Origin: Perlabentimonas sp034003245
GTDB lineage: Bacteria; Bacteroidota; Bacteroidia; Bacteroidales; Tenuifilaceae
NCBI GenBank assembly: GCA_034003245.1
Contig: JAVEYY010000013.1
Location: 1 to 64,000, forward strand
Direction: 5' to 3'
DNA length: 64,000 nucleotides
Shown one piece after another: positions 1-8,296 of the stretch. Position numbers and translations under genes: made by a program. Positions within the stretch are counted from its first letter, which is position 1. Each line of letters opens with the position of its first letter. The notes under the pieces were generated by a model. That model saw only the letters and a program-made list of their open reading frames with translations. It was not told the DNA's origin and ran no database searches.

Positions 1-11
1 CCGATAGCCTT

Positions 12-119
<108 letters not shown>

Positions 120-125
120 TCCTTC

Positions 126-154
126 AAGACCCCGAGTTTCTCGGGGTCTTTTTA
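126..154 (+). terminator. rRNA operon terminator 1
   Basis: A perfect 11-bp stem (AAGACCCCGAG at 126-136, CTCGGGGTCTT at 140-150) with a 3-base loop is followed by a run of T. It lies 7 bases after the 5S end. Confidence 0.9.
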
Positions 155-162
155 TTTTATAC

Positions 163-203
163 AAGTCCAGAAACAGCATTTTGCTGAGTCTGGACTTTTT
201 TTG
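163..203 (+). terminator. rRNA operon terminator 2
   Basis: A second hairpin follows: AAGTCCAGA (163-171) pairs with TCTGGACTT (189-197), with an inner CAGCA/TGCTG stem separated by a small internal loop, then a run of T. Tandem terminators after a strongly transcribed rRNA operon are plausible insulation. Confidence 0.75.
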
Positions 204-291
204 TTTGGTAAAGTTTTAAGCTGTGAAATGTAGAGTTGACCGGTATTTGACTGAGAGACTCTAGATGCTCTTCAAGCACAAGGGTAAGCGG

Positions 292-364
292 GTCACAGGT
301 AGGTACAACCAAGTGACAGGTGGCATGTGATGTGTGACAGCAAGTGACAGGTGACAGGTGATCT
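292..364. repeat. heptamer tandem repeat tract (GTGACAG type)
   Basis: Read in steps of seven from 292, the sequence is a run of imperfect heptamers close to GTGACAG (GTCACAG at 292, GTGACAG at 313, 334, 344 and 351). There is one 3-base slip at 341-343. No convincing ORF uses it. It sits between the rRNA terminators and the 21-bp array. Confidence 0.7.
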
Positions 365-437
365 CGTTAGCTTGGCAAAAAATGCCAATCTCCCCTCGTC
401 AACTTCTGTTTACGAGACAAGCTGGGACAGGCAAGTC

Positions 438-1041
438 GTTGCTAAGACCCGAATGGGCGTTGCTAAGACCCGAATGGGCGTTGCTAAGACCCGAATGGGC
501 GTTGCTAAGACCCGAATGGGTATTGCTAAGACCCGAATGGGCATTGCTAAGACCCGAATGGGCGTTGCTAAGACCCGAATGCGCATTGCTAAAACCCGAT
601 TGGGGACTGCTAAGACCCGATTGAGCGTTGCTAAGACCCGAATGGGCATTGCTAAGACCCGTTTGAGCGTTGCTAAAACCCGATTTGGCATTGCTAAGAC
701 CCGATTGGGCATTGCTTAAACCCGTTTGAGCGTTGCTTTAACCCGCTTGAGTATTGCTTCGACCTGTTTGGGCATTGCTTCGATCTGTTTGGGCATTGCT
801 TCTACCCGTTTGAGCGTTGCTAAGACCCGAATGCGCATTGCTAAAACCCGATTGGGGACTGCTAAGACCCGATTGAGCGTTGCTAAGACCCGAATGGGCA
901 TTGCTAAGACCCGTTTGAGCGTTGCTAAAACCCGATTGAGCGTTGCTAAGACCCGATTGGGCATTGCTTCTACCCGATTGAGCGTTGCTTAAACCCGAAT
1001 TGGCGTTGCTAAGACCCGACTGGGTGTGCTAATACCTCATG
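438..1041. repeat. 21-bp tandem repeat array, 28 full copies
   Basis: Twenty-eight consecutive 21-bp units start at 438 and end at 1025, followed by a decayed partial unit. The type unit begins GTTGCTAAGACCCG; units 1-3 are identical. Changes concentrate at unit bases 7-9 (aag, aaa, tta, tcg, tct) and at the bases after CCCG. Units 7 to most of 12 (564-685) are repeated exactly as units 19 to 24 (816-937), a block duplication with an offset of 12 units. Because 21 is a multiple of 3, several frames stay open on both strands, but no frame has a supported start and stops appear (TAA in unit 14), so this reads as a non-coding minisatellite. Confidence 0.95.
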
Positions 1042-1129
1042 ATTTAGTGCTGCATTAGCACCATATTACTTTTCAATTGATGTGAGCCAGTAAGTAGGGA
1101 AAACAAACGTTGATAGGAAAGTAGTAAAA

Positions 1130-1163
1130 AAGTAAGGTTTATGCACTACCATAAACCTTACTT
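1130..1163 (-). terminator. terminator hairpin downstream of the VOC gene
   Basis: A perfect 14-bp inverted repeat (AAGTAAGGTTTATG at 1130-1143, complement at 1150-1163) has a 6-base loop. Read on the minus strand it is followed by a T run (the A run at 1126-1131 on plus), which fits termination of the leftward VOC/SDR transcript. Nothing else is recognised in 1042-1254. Confidence 0.8.
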
Positions 1164-1254
1164 TGTGATTTTTATATTTACGTTTTACCCTGAACGCATG
1201 TGGCCTTACTGAATCTGGCCGACGTAGGCGTGGTATTAAACTCGACCAACACAG

Positions 1255-2343
1255 CTACCCTAGATTTTTCACCTTTTTAAGGCCTAGCATTTTGACAATA
1301 AAGTTGGGTAGGGGTTTTTCATCGTTGCGCTTGTCGAGATTGAGGGAAATGCCAAATTTTTTGGCAATGGGAACACGATGAGTCTCCACGAACTCGATAA
1401 GAGTACCGTCGGGATCTTCGATGTAGGAAAAATGGCCTGCGGCCTCGCCCATATCGAAGCTACCCTTTTGATTGTGCTTTACACTTGAATTTACGGTAAA
1501 GGGAAAACCTTTAGCAATGCATTCCCTCTCTAGCTCATCCATGCGGCGGATATCGAAGCAGAGGTGGATAAAACCCAGATCACCCCAGAAGCGTCCCTCG
1601 AAAAGTTTAGCAGGTGTGCGATCGAGCGCTTGGATTAGCTCTATCTGGGCATCGCCCAGCATGCGGCTAAACGCACCCCTGCGGGGTTGGCTATGCGTTA
1701 GGATAACGCGGCGGAAACTACCAGTGCCCCCTTTTAAAGCGCTTAGCTCGTTAAAACTTCCGGTTACATCGGAAAGTACGGTATCGAACTCAAGAATATC
1801 GCGGTAAACGGGAAGGGCTTTATCAATATTGGAAACCCCAATAACGGCACCGTAGGTGGCTCCTGTGGGCTTGGACGGACATCTTTTAAACCATCCCGTT
1901 TTGGTTTCAATTACCTCGAAGGTGTTTCCCCTGGGATCCTCCAGATAAAAGTGCTTTTGGCCAGAGGGGCTGGTGCTGATATCGGTTATTAGGTTACTCT
2001 CAATGCCGCTGAGGTGGGCATGAGCCTTACGGATATCGAAACACTTGATCTTGGCAGCAAAGATGCCCAAGTCGCCTACCTGGGGTTTTGACGGTGGTGC
2101 GACAGGTGTGCGACCCGAGTACTGCCAAATCTCAAATCCACCGCCACCCTCAATATTCAGGGCAAGGGCAGCATGCCGCTTTTGGGGTTGGCCACCGGTG
2201 TAGGGGAGCATAAGCTCGGCCACGGTGTTGTCCTCGAATATCCGAATATCGACACCAAATGCTTTGATGTACCATTTCCAGGCATCGTAAATGTTGTTGA
2301 CGCCTATTCCTATTTGCTGAATACCACAGATTATTTTTGACAT
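1255..2343 (-). CDS. two-domain VOC (glyoxalase/dioxygenase superfamily) protein
   Basis: A 362-aa protein with two vicinal-oxygen-chelate modules, about residues 5-150 and 168-325. Each has the beta-alpha-beta-beta-beta pattern ending in the family signature (YLEDPRGNTFEVIE in the first, YIEDPDGTLIEFVE in the second), whose Glu is a usual metal ligand; the second module also has a His in GFIHLCFD. The layout recalls 4-hydroxyphenylpyruvate dioxygenase-like proteins, but the substrate cannot be told. It lies downstream of the SDR gene on the same strand, so the two may form an operon with related substrates. No signal peptide, so cytoplasmic. Family is secure, exact reaction unknown. Confidence 0.85.
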   Translation of the reverse strand: MSKIICGIQQIGIGVNNIYDAWKWYIKAFGVDIRIFEDNTVAELMLPYTGGQPQKRHAALALNIEGGGGFEIWQYSGRTPVAPPSKPQVGDLGIFAAKIKCFDIRKAHAHLSGIESNLITDISTSPSGQKHFYLEDPRGNTFEVIETKTGWFKRCPSKPTGATYGAVIGVSNIDKALPVYRDILEFDTVLSDVTGSFNELSALKGGTGSFRRVILTHSQPRRGAFSRMLGDAQIELIQALDRTPAKLFEGRFWGDLGFIHLCFDIRRMDELERECIAKGFPFTVNSSVKHNQKGSFDMGEAAGHFSYIEDPDGTLIEFVETHRVPIAKKFGISLNLDKRNDEKPLPNFIVKMLGLKKVKNLG

Positions 2344-2351
2344 GGGAGTAT

Positions 2352-2443
2352 AGTTGAAGGTTGATAGTTTAGAGTTTAAAGTTGATAGTTATTTGCTCTT
2401 AGCCCTTGGCTCTTAGCTCTTGGCCCTTGGCTCTTGGCTTTAG
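2352..2443. repeat. two adjacent heptamer repeat tracts
   Basis: Bases 2352-2393 divide into six imperfect heptamers near AGTTGAT, then after one base 2395-2443 divide into seven heptamers near GCTCTTG (variants GCTCTTA, GCCCTTG, GCTTTAG). The second tract runs over the stop codon of the leftward SDR gene (TAA complement at 2440-2442) and fills the gap before the VOC gene. Confidence 0.8.
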
Positions 2444-3234
2444 GTTGGGGAGATTTTGCCGACTATTCGGAAGAAAAGTTTGGGGAATAACCTTTTGATA
2501 TGTACCATGAGCAGCTCCTTTCCTCCGATTAGCTTCTCGGGTTTTCTCCGTTCGATGGCCCTGATATACTGCCGCGCACACTCCTCAGCCGAAATGCCGT
2601 TTGCTTGTCCCGGATCCATTACACCATGCGATTTGCCCTCGTTGGTAATAGCGTTAAGTGATATCTTAGTATTAACCCTACCGGGATAAGCAATTGTGAC
2701 GCTTATTCCCAGTGGTTTTAACTCTAATCGAAGGGTTTCGAAATATCCTTGAATGGCGTGCTTTGCCGCGGCGTAAGCCGATCGGTAAGGGAATCCAAAT
2801 TTTCCCGAGATGCTGCTGGTGGCGGCGATGTAACCCTCGCCCTGCGATATCATACCGGGTACAACAGCCTTGGTGAGGATTAAGTAGGAGAAGAAATCGA
2901 TCTCCATCACCCGGCGATCAATTTCTATGGGTGTCTCGTGGGCTAAGGAACGTTGGCTAATCCCACCATTATTTATCAGCAAGTAAATATTCCCCAATCG
3001 GGATACTGTATCCTTTGCAATGGTATTAACCTCACTGGGGTTCGAAAGATCGAACGATATTGCCTCGCAGAAGGTAGTTTGTGCAAGACAATTCTTTTGA
3101 ACCCGCTTAAGCTCGGTGGCATCGTTTGAGGAGATGATAAGTTTAGCTCCCTGTTTGGCCAACTCGTAGGCCAACGCTTCGCCAATGCCCGATGATGCAC
3201 CAGTTACCCAGCAGAGTTTATCCTTAAAAATCAT
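2440..3234 (-). CDS. SDR family NAD(P)-dependent oxidoreductase
   Basis: A classical short-chain dehydrogenase/reductase. From the ATG at 3234 the protein has the nucleotide-binding TGASSGIG motif at residues 11-18, NNGG at 88-91, and the catalytic set Ser141, Tyr154 and Lys158 (YAAAK). The length of about 264 aa is normal. The C-terminal region resembles DHRS7-like SDRs acting on lipophilic substrates, but this is only a loose similarity. Another ATG at 3246 and a longer ORF to 3288 exist; the latter would run through a terminator hairpin, so the shorter start is preferred. It precedes the VOC gene on the same strand. Confidence 0.9.
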   Translation of the reverse strand: MIFKDKLCWVTGASSGIGEALAYELAKQGAKLIISSNDATELKRVQKNCLAQTTFCEAISFDLSNPSEVNTIAKDTVSRLGNIYLLINNGGISQRSLAHETPIEIDRRVMEIDFFSYLILTKAVVPGMISQGEGYIAATSSISGKFGFPYRSAYAAAKHAIQGYFETLRLELKPLGISVTIAYPGRVNTKISLNAITNEGKSHGVMDPGQANGISAEECARQYIRAIERRKPEKLIGGKELLMVHIKRLFPKLFFRIVGKISPT

Positions 3235-3251
3235 AGTACATGGCATTAAAA

Positions 3252-3284
3252 TAAAAAAGAGGTTGAAGAATGGCTCCAACCTCT
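3252..3284 (-). terminator. intrinsic terminator of the MORN gene, abutting the SDR start
   Basis: AGAGGTTG (3258 on, minus-strand reading CAACCTCT complement at 3277-3284) forms an 8-bp stem with an 11-base loop. On the minus strand it is followed by a T run (the A run at 3253-3258). It ends the leftward 3309-3773 gene but sits only a few bases before the SDR start codon, so it may also act as a leader attenuator. Confidence 0.65.
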
Positions 3285-3308
3285 GCAAATATGCAAAATA
3301 TTTAGGAC

Positions 3309-3773
3309 TTATTTGTCGTAGCTCTTTTCGGAAAGTACTTCACCAGCCTCGTTGTAGATAATCCAAGTGCCGGAGCGCTCGCCGTTGGTGTAGCACATAT
3401 CGTAGCGGAGGGTGCCATGCTCGTCCCACACGTACCACTTGCCGTGCTTTTTGCCATTGCTAAAGCTGGCCTCGGCAGTTTTATTGCCCGATGCATTATA
3501 GGTTTCCCAGCGTCCGTCGGTTTTTCCCATACGATAGGATCGAATCTCGTTCACCTGTCCGTTCTCGAAGTAGGTGATGTACTTGCCGTCCAGATGGCCA
3601 TCTTTAAGGTTTATTTCCACCTTAACCTGATCGTTTGAGTATCGCTCTATGTACGAACCTGTAAATGGTTTGTTCTCCCTGTTAATGTATAAACCTTGCT
3701 CGTTCACGGTTAGTTGCCCAAACGACGTTATTGCTGAGAGGACAAGGATGATTATTGTAAGTGTTTTCTTCAT
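3309..3773 (-). CDS. secreted MORN_2/YwqK-type repeat protein
   Basis: A 154-aa protein with an N-terminal signal peptide (about residues 1-19, ending FG/Q) and about five repeats of the YxNGQ-x-KxE...DGKxDGxWxxY type, for example KYITYFENGQVNE and KHGKWYVWDEHG. Such repeats are annotated as toxin-antitoxin system YwqK family antitoxin, but in Bacteroidota they occur in many exported proteins, so an antitoxin role is not supported here; no toxin gene is adjacent. Likely periplasmic or outer-membrane associated. A terminator follows it at 3252-3284. Confidence 0.8.
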   Translation of the reverse strand: MKKTLTIIILVLSAITSFGQLTVNEQGLYINRENKPFTGSYIERYSNDQVKVEINLKDGHLDGKYITYFENGQVNEIRSYRMGKTDGRWETYNASGNKTAEASFSNGKKHGKWYVWDEHGTLRYDMCYTNGERSGTWIIYNEAGEVLSEKSYDK

Positions 3774-3862
3774 ATTAATGCAATTTATGGGTGCTGTTAG
3801 ACTCTTTTAGATGGTGGATTATGACCCACTATCAAATACGTTTTTTCTATTATGAGGTTCCA

Positions 3863-6763
3863 CTAAAATTTGTGGCTTATACCAAGGCCAAAACTAAAGC
3901 CTGGATTCATACTACTATACAGCTGCGAATTGGTGTTGTACGATTTGAAAACGCTCTCTACCTTTTGGTTTAACAAGTTTGATACCTTAAAGTCGATAGA
4001 GGTTTTGTGATCTTTTCCAAGTTTTTTATTGATGCTCAAATTTAAGCTGTGGAAGGGTTCAATGTAGATATCGGGGTACAGGCCACCACCTACAATAGTT
4101 AGCGTAGAACCTTTTACGTTGTAAAAGAGGCCAGCATCCCAGCCTTTGTCTTGGTTGCTATAGCTTAAGCCTGCATTAACTACAAAAGGCGATTGGCCAG
4201 CCATAACCCTGGTGTTGGTAATGGTTTCGCCATTCTTTTCGAAAGTTTTTCGCGAATTAAACTCCACATCGGTCATTTCGATAATTGATTCCACCAAAGT
4301 AATATTTGCGCTGATACTAAAATCTTCCATCTTCTTTGCGATAAAACCAAGATCCTTTCTGATCTCCATCTCCAGACCAAATAACCTACCATCGCCAACA
4401 TTTCGGGGTTGGTATTCGGTGTTGGTTTGCTGTTCGGGTATACGTACAAGTTCAATGGGATTGTCGAATTGCTTGTAGAAGGCACTAACAGAAATCATTT
4501 GTCCTCTCTCCATATATGCTTCCCAGCGGAAATCGGCATTGTGGATTCGCGTTTCGGTAAGATTACCATCCCAGGCAGCGTAGGTAAACAAGCTGCCATT
4601 AAAAATTCTATCGGATATGGGATCGAGAATTTGGGCAAACGAAAGTTCCTTAAACGATGGTCGGGCAATGGTTTTGGAGTAGGAGAGACGAAGGTTTTGA
4701 AAATCTGTTAAGGAAAAAATGGCATTAGCCGAGGGGAACAGGTCGATCGATTCGAGCACCTTTTCGTTCACCAAATTTCGTCCGTTCTGGGTATCGCCAT
4801 TGACATATCGTTGATCGCGACCCGTGTGCCGTTGTATATAGTTCTCAGCCCTTAAGCCAAGAATCATTTTTAGCTTTGAGGTTAAGTTAAACTCATTTGA
4901 GGTATACGCTGCAGTATTGTTGATATTTGAGCTATACTGATTGGGATTTGGGTTTCCATTGCCCGATTGGTAGTAAATACCGTTAGGGCGATTGGGGTAT
5001 AGGTTTTCGGGATTTAGCACTGTTGATGGATCGGCCTTAACCCACATCTGATTCCCGAAAAACTGGATATCGAAAAAGAGAATTTCGTAGTTTCTATGCT
5101 TAAAGGTATGGCTAGCCCCAAGCTTTAGCTTGGCCTCCCGGCCAAAAAGTGAGTACTTCTTTGTAGCATCGAATCGGCTTGTTGCGTTCACCTCATTTAA
5201 CGATCGCCAAATCCGGGAGGGGTTTCCAGCTGCTCCGGCAAGGAAAAGCGTATCGAGCGGGCGGTGGGTAAATGCTGTTTTGCGAATATCGGGGTCATTC
5301 GACGTAGAATAGGTAGGCGCTAAACGCCAGTCAATTTCCCAGTTTTTACCGTTAAACAGATGAGTTCCATTTAGGAGAAGGTTTGTGAGCGATCGTTGGT
5401 TGTACTCCAGGTTATCCGAAGCTCCAATATAACCCGATTGTCCAATGGCTTCGCCATTATCGATAAGGGAGAATTTTCCCGCACGACTTTCGCCATTCTG
5501 CAGGTGCATGGCCATAAGCCTTACCTTGGAGAAGTTTGTTTTGTAGGCTACGCCCGTGAGCATTCCAATAAGCACGTTATGCTCGCCAATCTCCCCATCC
5601 TGAATAAAGGCATACCTTAGGTCGTATATTGAGGGGTCTACATAGCGCTGGTACTCGCTATTCACCACATCGCTGTAGTACTTGTAATCCGATTTGTAGG
5701 AGAGCGAGAAGATGTAGCCCAGCTTTGGGCTATTGCCCAAACTATTATCCTCATTAAGGTTGATTTGATCGCCAAAGGTGAAGCTGGCGCTGATATCGGG
5801 AAGACTTGTCTGTCGGGTTGCTCCCAGCACGGGATTAAAACTTTTAATGAACCTCACCACCTCCTGTTGCGATGCCCCGCTGATGGGTGTTGGAATACTG
5901 TTGCTGCGTGCCCTATCGGGAAGGGCTCTGGTACCATCATCAAATCCGAGAAAATCGGTTTTCCCTCCCGCATAAGTCAGGTAGTTTGGATTAAAGTGAA
6001 CCTGTGGGTTAAAGCCTGTGCTTACCGAAAGATTGGAGATGCGTTTCTCGGGAAAATCCTTTGTCTCAATATTTAGGAGTCCCCCTGTAAAGTCGGCGGG
6101 CATATCGGCCGTAAAGTTTTTGCTTACTAGAATATTGTCGATTAGGTTGGTAGGGAAAATATCGAGTTGAAGGCTATTGCGGTCGGGATCGAGTCCAGGA
6201 ATATCGAGGCCATTCAGCGTAGTTTTGGAGTAACGATCGCCCAATCCCCTAACGTATACATATTTTCCTCCTTCAACGGTAACCCCGGTTACCCTTTTAG
6301 CTGCTTCAACTGCAGTAGCATCGCCAATTAGCTGGATTTTTGAAGCGGAGATTCCATCGAGCATCACCGCCGATCGCATTTTCATGGTTTGCAATGCAGT
6401 TTCGGTAGTACGGATGGCCTGAGCGGTAACCACAACCTCCTGAAGGATCAGTGAACTTTCCTTGAGCTTAATGTTCTCGAAGAGTACGATGCTGTTTGGG
6501 GTAACCCTAATGGCTTCAATGGTTATGGTTTGGTAGGAGATAAAGGAAACCTGGAGGTCGTAAACACCTTTGTTCACATCTATGGTGAACTTTCCATCCA
6601 AATCGGTTGATGTGCCAATGGTACTTCCCTTAACAAAAACAGTAACGCCAACCAACGATTCACCGTTGGCATCATCAAAAACAGTTCCTCTGATTTTTCC
6701 CCTTTGGGCCGAGGCAAAAAGAGTTATCGATAAGAGTAAAAGAGTTACAGCTAATCGCTTCAT
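3863..6763 (-). CDS. TonB-dependent receptor with carboxypeptidase-regulatory N-terminal domain
   Basis: A 966-aa outer-membrane receptor. It has a signal peptide (residues 1-19, ending FASAQ), a CarboxypepD_reg-like beta-sandwich (about 22-110, with GxVxDxxxGESLVGVTV), a plug domain (about 125-245, with VYVRGLGDRYSKTTLNG and a VVVTAQ segment before it), then a long beta barrel ending in a terminal Phe (ISHKF). It has no SusD neighbour, so it is not a SusC. The upstream same-strand gene is a beta-helix lipoprotein, probably its partner. The substrate is unknown. A hairpin lies between the two genes and may lower receptor transcription. Confidence 0.92.
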   Translation of the reverse strand: MKRLAVTLLLLSITLFASAQRGKIRGTVFDDANGESLVGVTVFVKGSTIGTSTDLDGKFTIDVNKGVYDLQVSFISYQTITIEAIRVTPNSIVLFENIKLKESSLILQEVVVTAQAIRTTETALQTMKMRSAVMLDGISASKIQLIGDATAVEAAKRVTGVTVEGGKYVYVRGLGDRYSKTTLNGLDIPGLDPDRNSLQLDIFPTNLIDNILVSKNFTADMPADFTGGLLNIETKDFPEKRISNLSVSTGFNPQVHFNPNYLTYAGGKTDFLGFDDGTRALPDRARSNSIPTPISGASQQEVVRFIKSFNPVLGATRQTSLPDISASFTFGDQINLNEDNSLGNSPKLGYIFSLSYKSDYKYYSDVVNSEYQRYVDPSIYDLRYAFIQDGEIGEHNVLIGMLTGVAYKTNFSKVRLMAMHLQNGESRAGKFSLIDNGEAIGQSGYIGASDNLEYNQRSLTNLLLNGTHLFNGKNWEIDWRLAPTYSTSNDPDIRKTAFTHRPLDTLFLAGAAGNPSRIWRSLNEVNATSRFDATKKYSLFGREAKLKLGASHTFKHRNYEILFFDIQFFGNQMWVKADPSTVLNPENLYPNRPNGIYYQSGNGNPNPNQYSSNINNTAAYTSNEFNLTSKLKMILGLRAENYIQRHTGRDQRYVNGDTQNGRNLVNEKVLESIDLFPSANAIFSLTDFQNLRLSYSKTIARPSFKELSFAQILDPISDRIFNGSLFTYAAWDGNLTETRIHNADFRWEAYMERGQMISVSAFYKQFDNPIELVRIPEQQTNTEYQPRNVGDGRLFGLEMEIRKDLGFIAKKMEDFSISANITLVESIIEMTDVEFNSRKTFEKNGETITNTRVMAGQSPFVVNAGLSYSNQDKGWDAGLFYNVKGSTLTIVGGGLYPDIYIEPFHSLNLSINKKLGKDHKTSIDFKVSNLLNQKVESVFKSYNTNSQLYSSMNPGFSFGLGISHKF

Positions 6764-6796
6764 TTTTATAAGAATGATTGTTTGTTATAATGAAAA

Positions 6797-6830
6797 AGCA
6801 GGGAAACAGGCATGTAATATGCCTGCTCCC
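6797..6830 (-). terminator. hairpin between lipoprotein and receptor genes
   Basis: CAGGCAT (6807-6813) pairs with ATGCCTG (6819-6825) around a 5-base loop, with outer GGG/CCC able to extend the stem. On the minus strand a short T run follows. It could be a partial terminator or an mRNA-processing hairpin. Confidence 0.5.
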
Positions 6831-6873
6831 TTATTACTTGTATGATAATTATTCGTTATGCTCATTACCAAAT

Positions 6874-8076
6874 TTAGAATGCACCAGTTTGCTTTGCCCA
6901 AGTCCATCCAAAAACCGATAAGTTTATGCCCGCAGGAGTATTCTCACCAGCAGATACACCAGCAGGGATATTTCCATCCTTCACGTAGTTGGCTAAGTTT
7001 TCAGCTGGAACATTTAGTACAATACCAGTGAAATTTACATCTCCAACATTATGAACTACTCTATTGATAATCTGTCCGGTTCTAATTCCTGTGATGAAAA
7101 TATTCTCGAGATTTACAATTGAGTTATCATCGGTATTGATAAGGTCTGCTGAGTTTCTTCCCTCTGTATTGGCAATCACGTAACCATTCTTAATGGTATG
7201 ACCTGCAATGTATGAACCTTCGGGACCATCAAGCTCGAAGTTGTGATCGCCAGGGGCAATTACTACAAAGTTGTTGAGTGTACCACTCCACGATTGGTCA
7301 GTGTCAATGGCGTCATCGCCAACATTCCATACCACAGCGTTGGTTACGCTCACAGCACCGCCAAACCACTCAATACCATCATCCTGATTGGCTACAATCT
7401 CTACGTTCTCGATAGTAGTGCCTGATCCAACACCACCAAGTGTAAGACCATTAATTTCGTTACCCGATCCTATGTTTGCACCGCCATGACGGATAGTGAT
7501 GTATTTAATAATACCCGAGTTGTCGGTATCGTCGTTACCACCATAGAGTCCATTGGGATCGGAAGTGGGAATGCCTTCAATTTGTACTTCGCTCACATCG
7601 CCCACATCGTTTGAGGCCGATATACGGGCTTTGCCAAGAATAATAACACCACCCCAAAGGCCGTTGATATCGGCATCGAGGTTTGGGCTGCGAAAATCGC
7701 CCGTTGCAACTTGCTCTGGCGAGATTTCATCGGCAACCGAGGTGAAAATAATGGGCGCGTTAGCAGTACCCTCGGCAATTAGTTGGCCTCCACGAGCTAC
7801 TAAAAGTGCTGTAGCATTTGGACCCGTTCCAGCTTCGCCTTTAATAATAGTTCCGGCTTCGATGGTAAGTGTGGCCCCATTTACTACGGTTATTCGTCCA
7901 CCCAGCTGATAAACGTTGTCTTTATTCCATGTTGTGTTAGTGGTGATGTTTTCGGTTACAATCACATTTCCAGTGTCCTTGTCATCGTCGTCAATAATTT
8001 TATCGTCACACGATGTTAGGGTAAGGCTTAGGCTAATCAGCGCCATTAAAGCAATTCGAAAGTAATCTCGTTTCAT
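6874..8076 (-). CDS. surface-type beta-helix lipoprotein
   Basis: A 400-aa protein with a lipoprotein signal peptide (LTSC lipobox, Cys23). The Cys is followed by DDKIIDDDDKD; acidic residues just after the lipid Cys are known in Bacteroidota as a lipoprotein surface-export signal. The body has parallel beta-helix character: ITVVNGATLTIEAGTIIKGE, then repeated GxIKYxTIRHGG and GTTIENVEIVANQDDGIEWFGG turns. It may be an adhesin or ligand-binding partner of the TonB receptor encoded next (6763-3863). A TAGCTTTG promoter element lies upstream at 8132-8139. No catalytic residues are recognised. Confidence 0.8.
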   Translation of the reverse strand: MKRDYFRIALMALISLSLTLTSCDDKIIDDDDKDTGNVIVTENITTNTTWNKDNVYQLGGRITVVNGATLTIEAGTIIKGEAGTGPNATALLVARGGQLIAEGTANAPIIFTSVADEISPEQVATGDFRSPNLDADINGLWGGVIILGKARISASNDVGDVSEVQIEGIPTSDPNGLYGGNDDTDNSGIIKYITIRHGGANIGSGNEINGLTLGGVGSGTTIENVEIVANQDDGIEWFGGAVSVTNAVVWNVGDDAIDTDQSWSGTLNNFVVIAPGDHNFELDGPEGSYIAGHTIKNGYVIANTEGRNSADLINTDDNSIVNLENIFITGIRTGQIINRVVHNVGDVNFTGIVLNVPAENLANYVKDGNIPAGVSAGENTPAGINLSVFGWTWAKQTGAF

Positions 8077-8131
8077 TTTTTTTAAAGTGTTAGTTAGTGT
8101 TATGATCTATTAAGGGTTAATTTTCTGCTGG

Positions 8132-8139
8132 CAAAGCTA
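8132..8139 (-). promoter_or_regulatory. Bacteroidota -7 promoter element
   Basis: Minus-strand TAGCTTTG matches TAnnTTTG, about 55 bases before the lipoprotein start at 8076. A TTTG upstream is only 14 bases away rather than the usual 19-20, so the -33 part is uncertain. Confidence 0.45.
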
Positions 8140-8257
8140 GAGCGAAATCTCGCCAAAGTGATTAGGAGATGTTTATGCAATTGTTATCTTTATGTAGCTT
8201 ATGTTAAGTTATAGCTAATAAGCAGGATGAATCACTCTAAGGATTTGATAAATTGGT

Positions 8258-8265
8258 TACTTTTG
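8258..8265 (+). promoter_or_regulatory. Bacteroidota -7 promoter element for the response regulator
   Basis: TACTTTTG matches TAnnTTTG and lies 31 bases before the ATG at 8297. No well spaced TTTG (-33) was found. It is divergent from the element at 8132-8139. Confidence 0.45.
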
Positions 8266-8296
8266 AACTGTTAATAACATACTTGCATATAAGCTG

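Noticed and set aside
351..719. Open frames through the 21-bp array encoding a repeating VAKTRMG peptide, and matching frames on the minus strand
   Set aside because: They exist because the unit is a multiple of three and lacks stops. There is no start signal, no secretion signal, the frames on both strands are equally open, and stops occur where units have diverged.
438..1041. CRISPR array
   Set aside because: The units are directly tandem with no unique spacers, and no cas genes are present.
3309..3773. Antitoxin of a toxin-antitoxin pair, from the YwqK family label
   Set aside because: The product is exported and no toxin-like gene is beside it; the repeat type alone does not show an antitoxin role.
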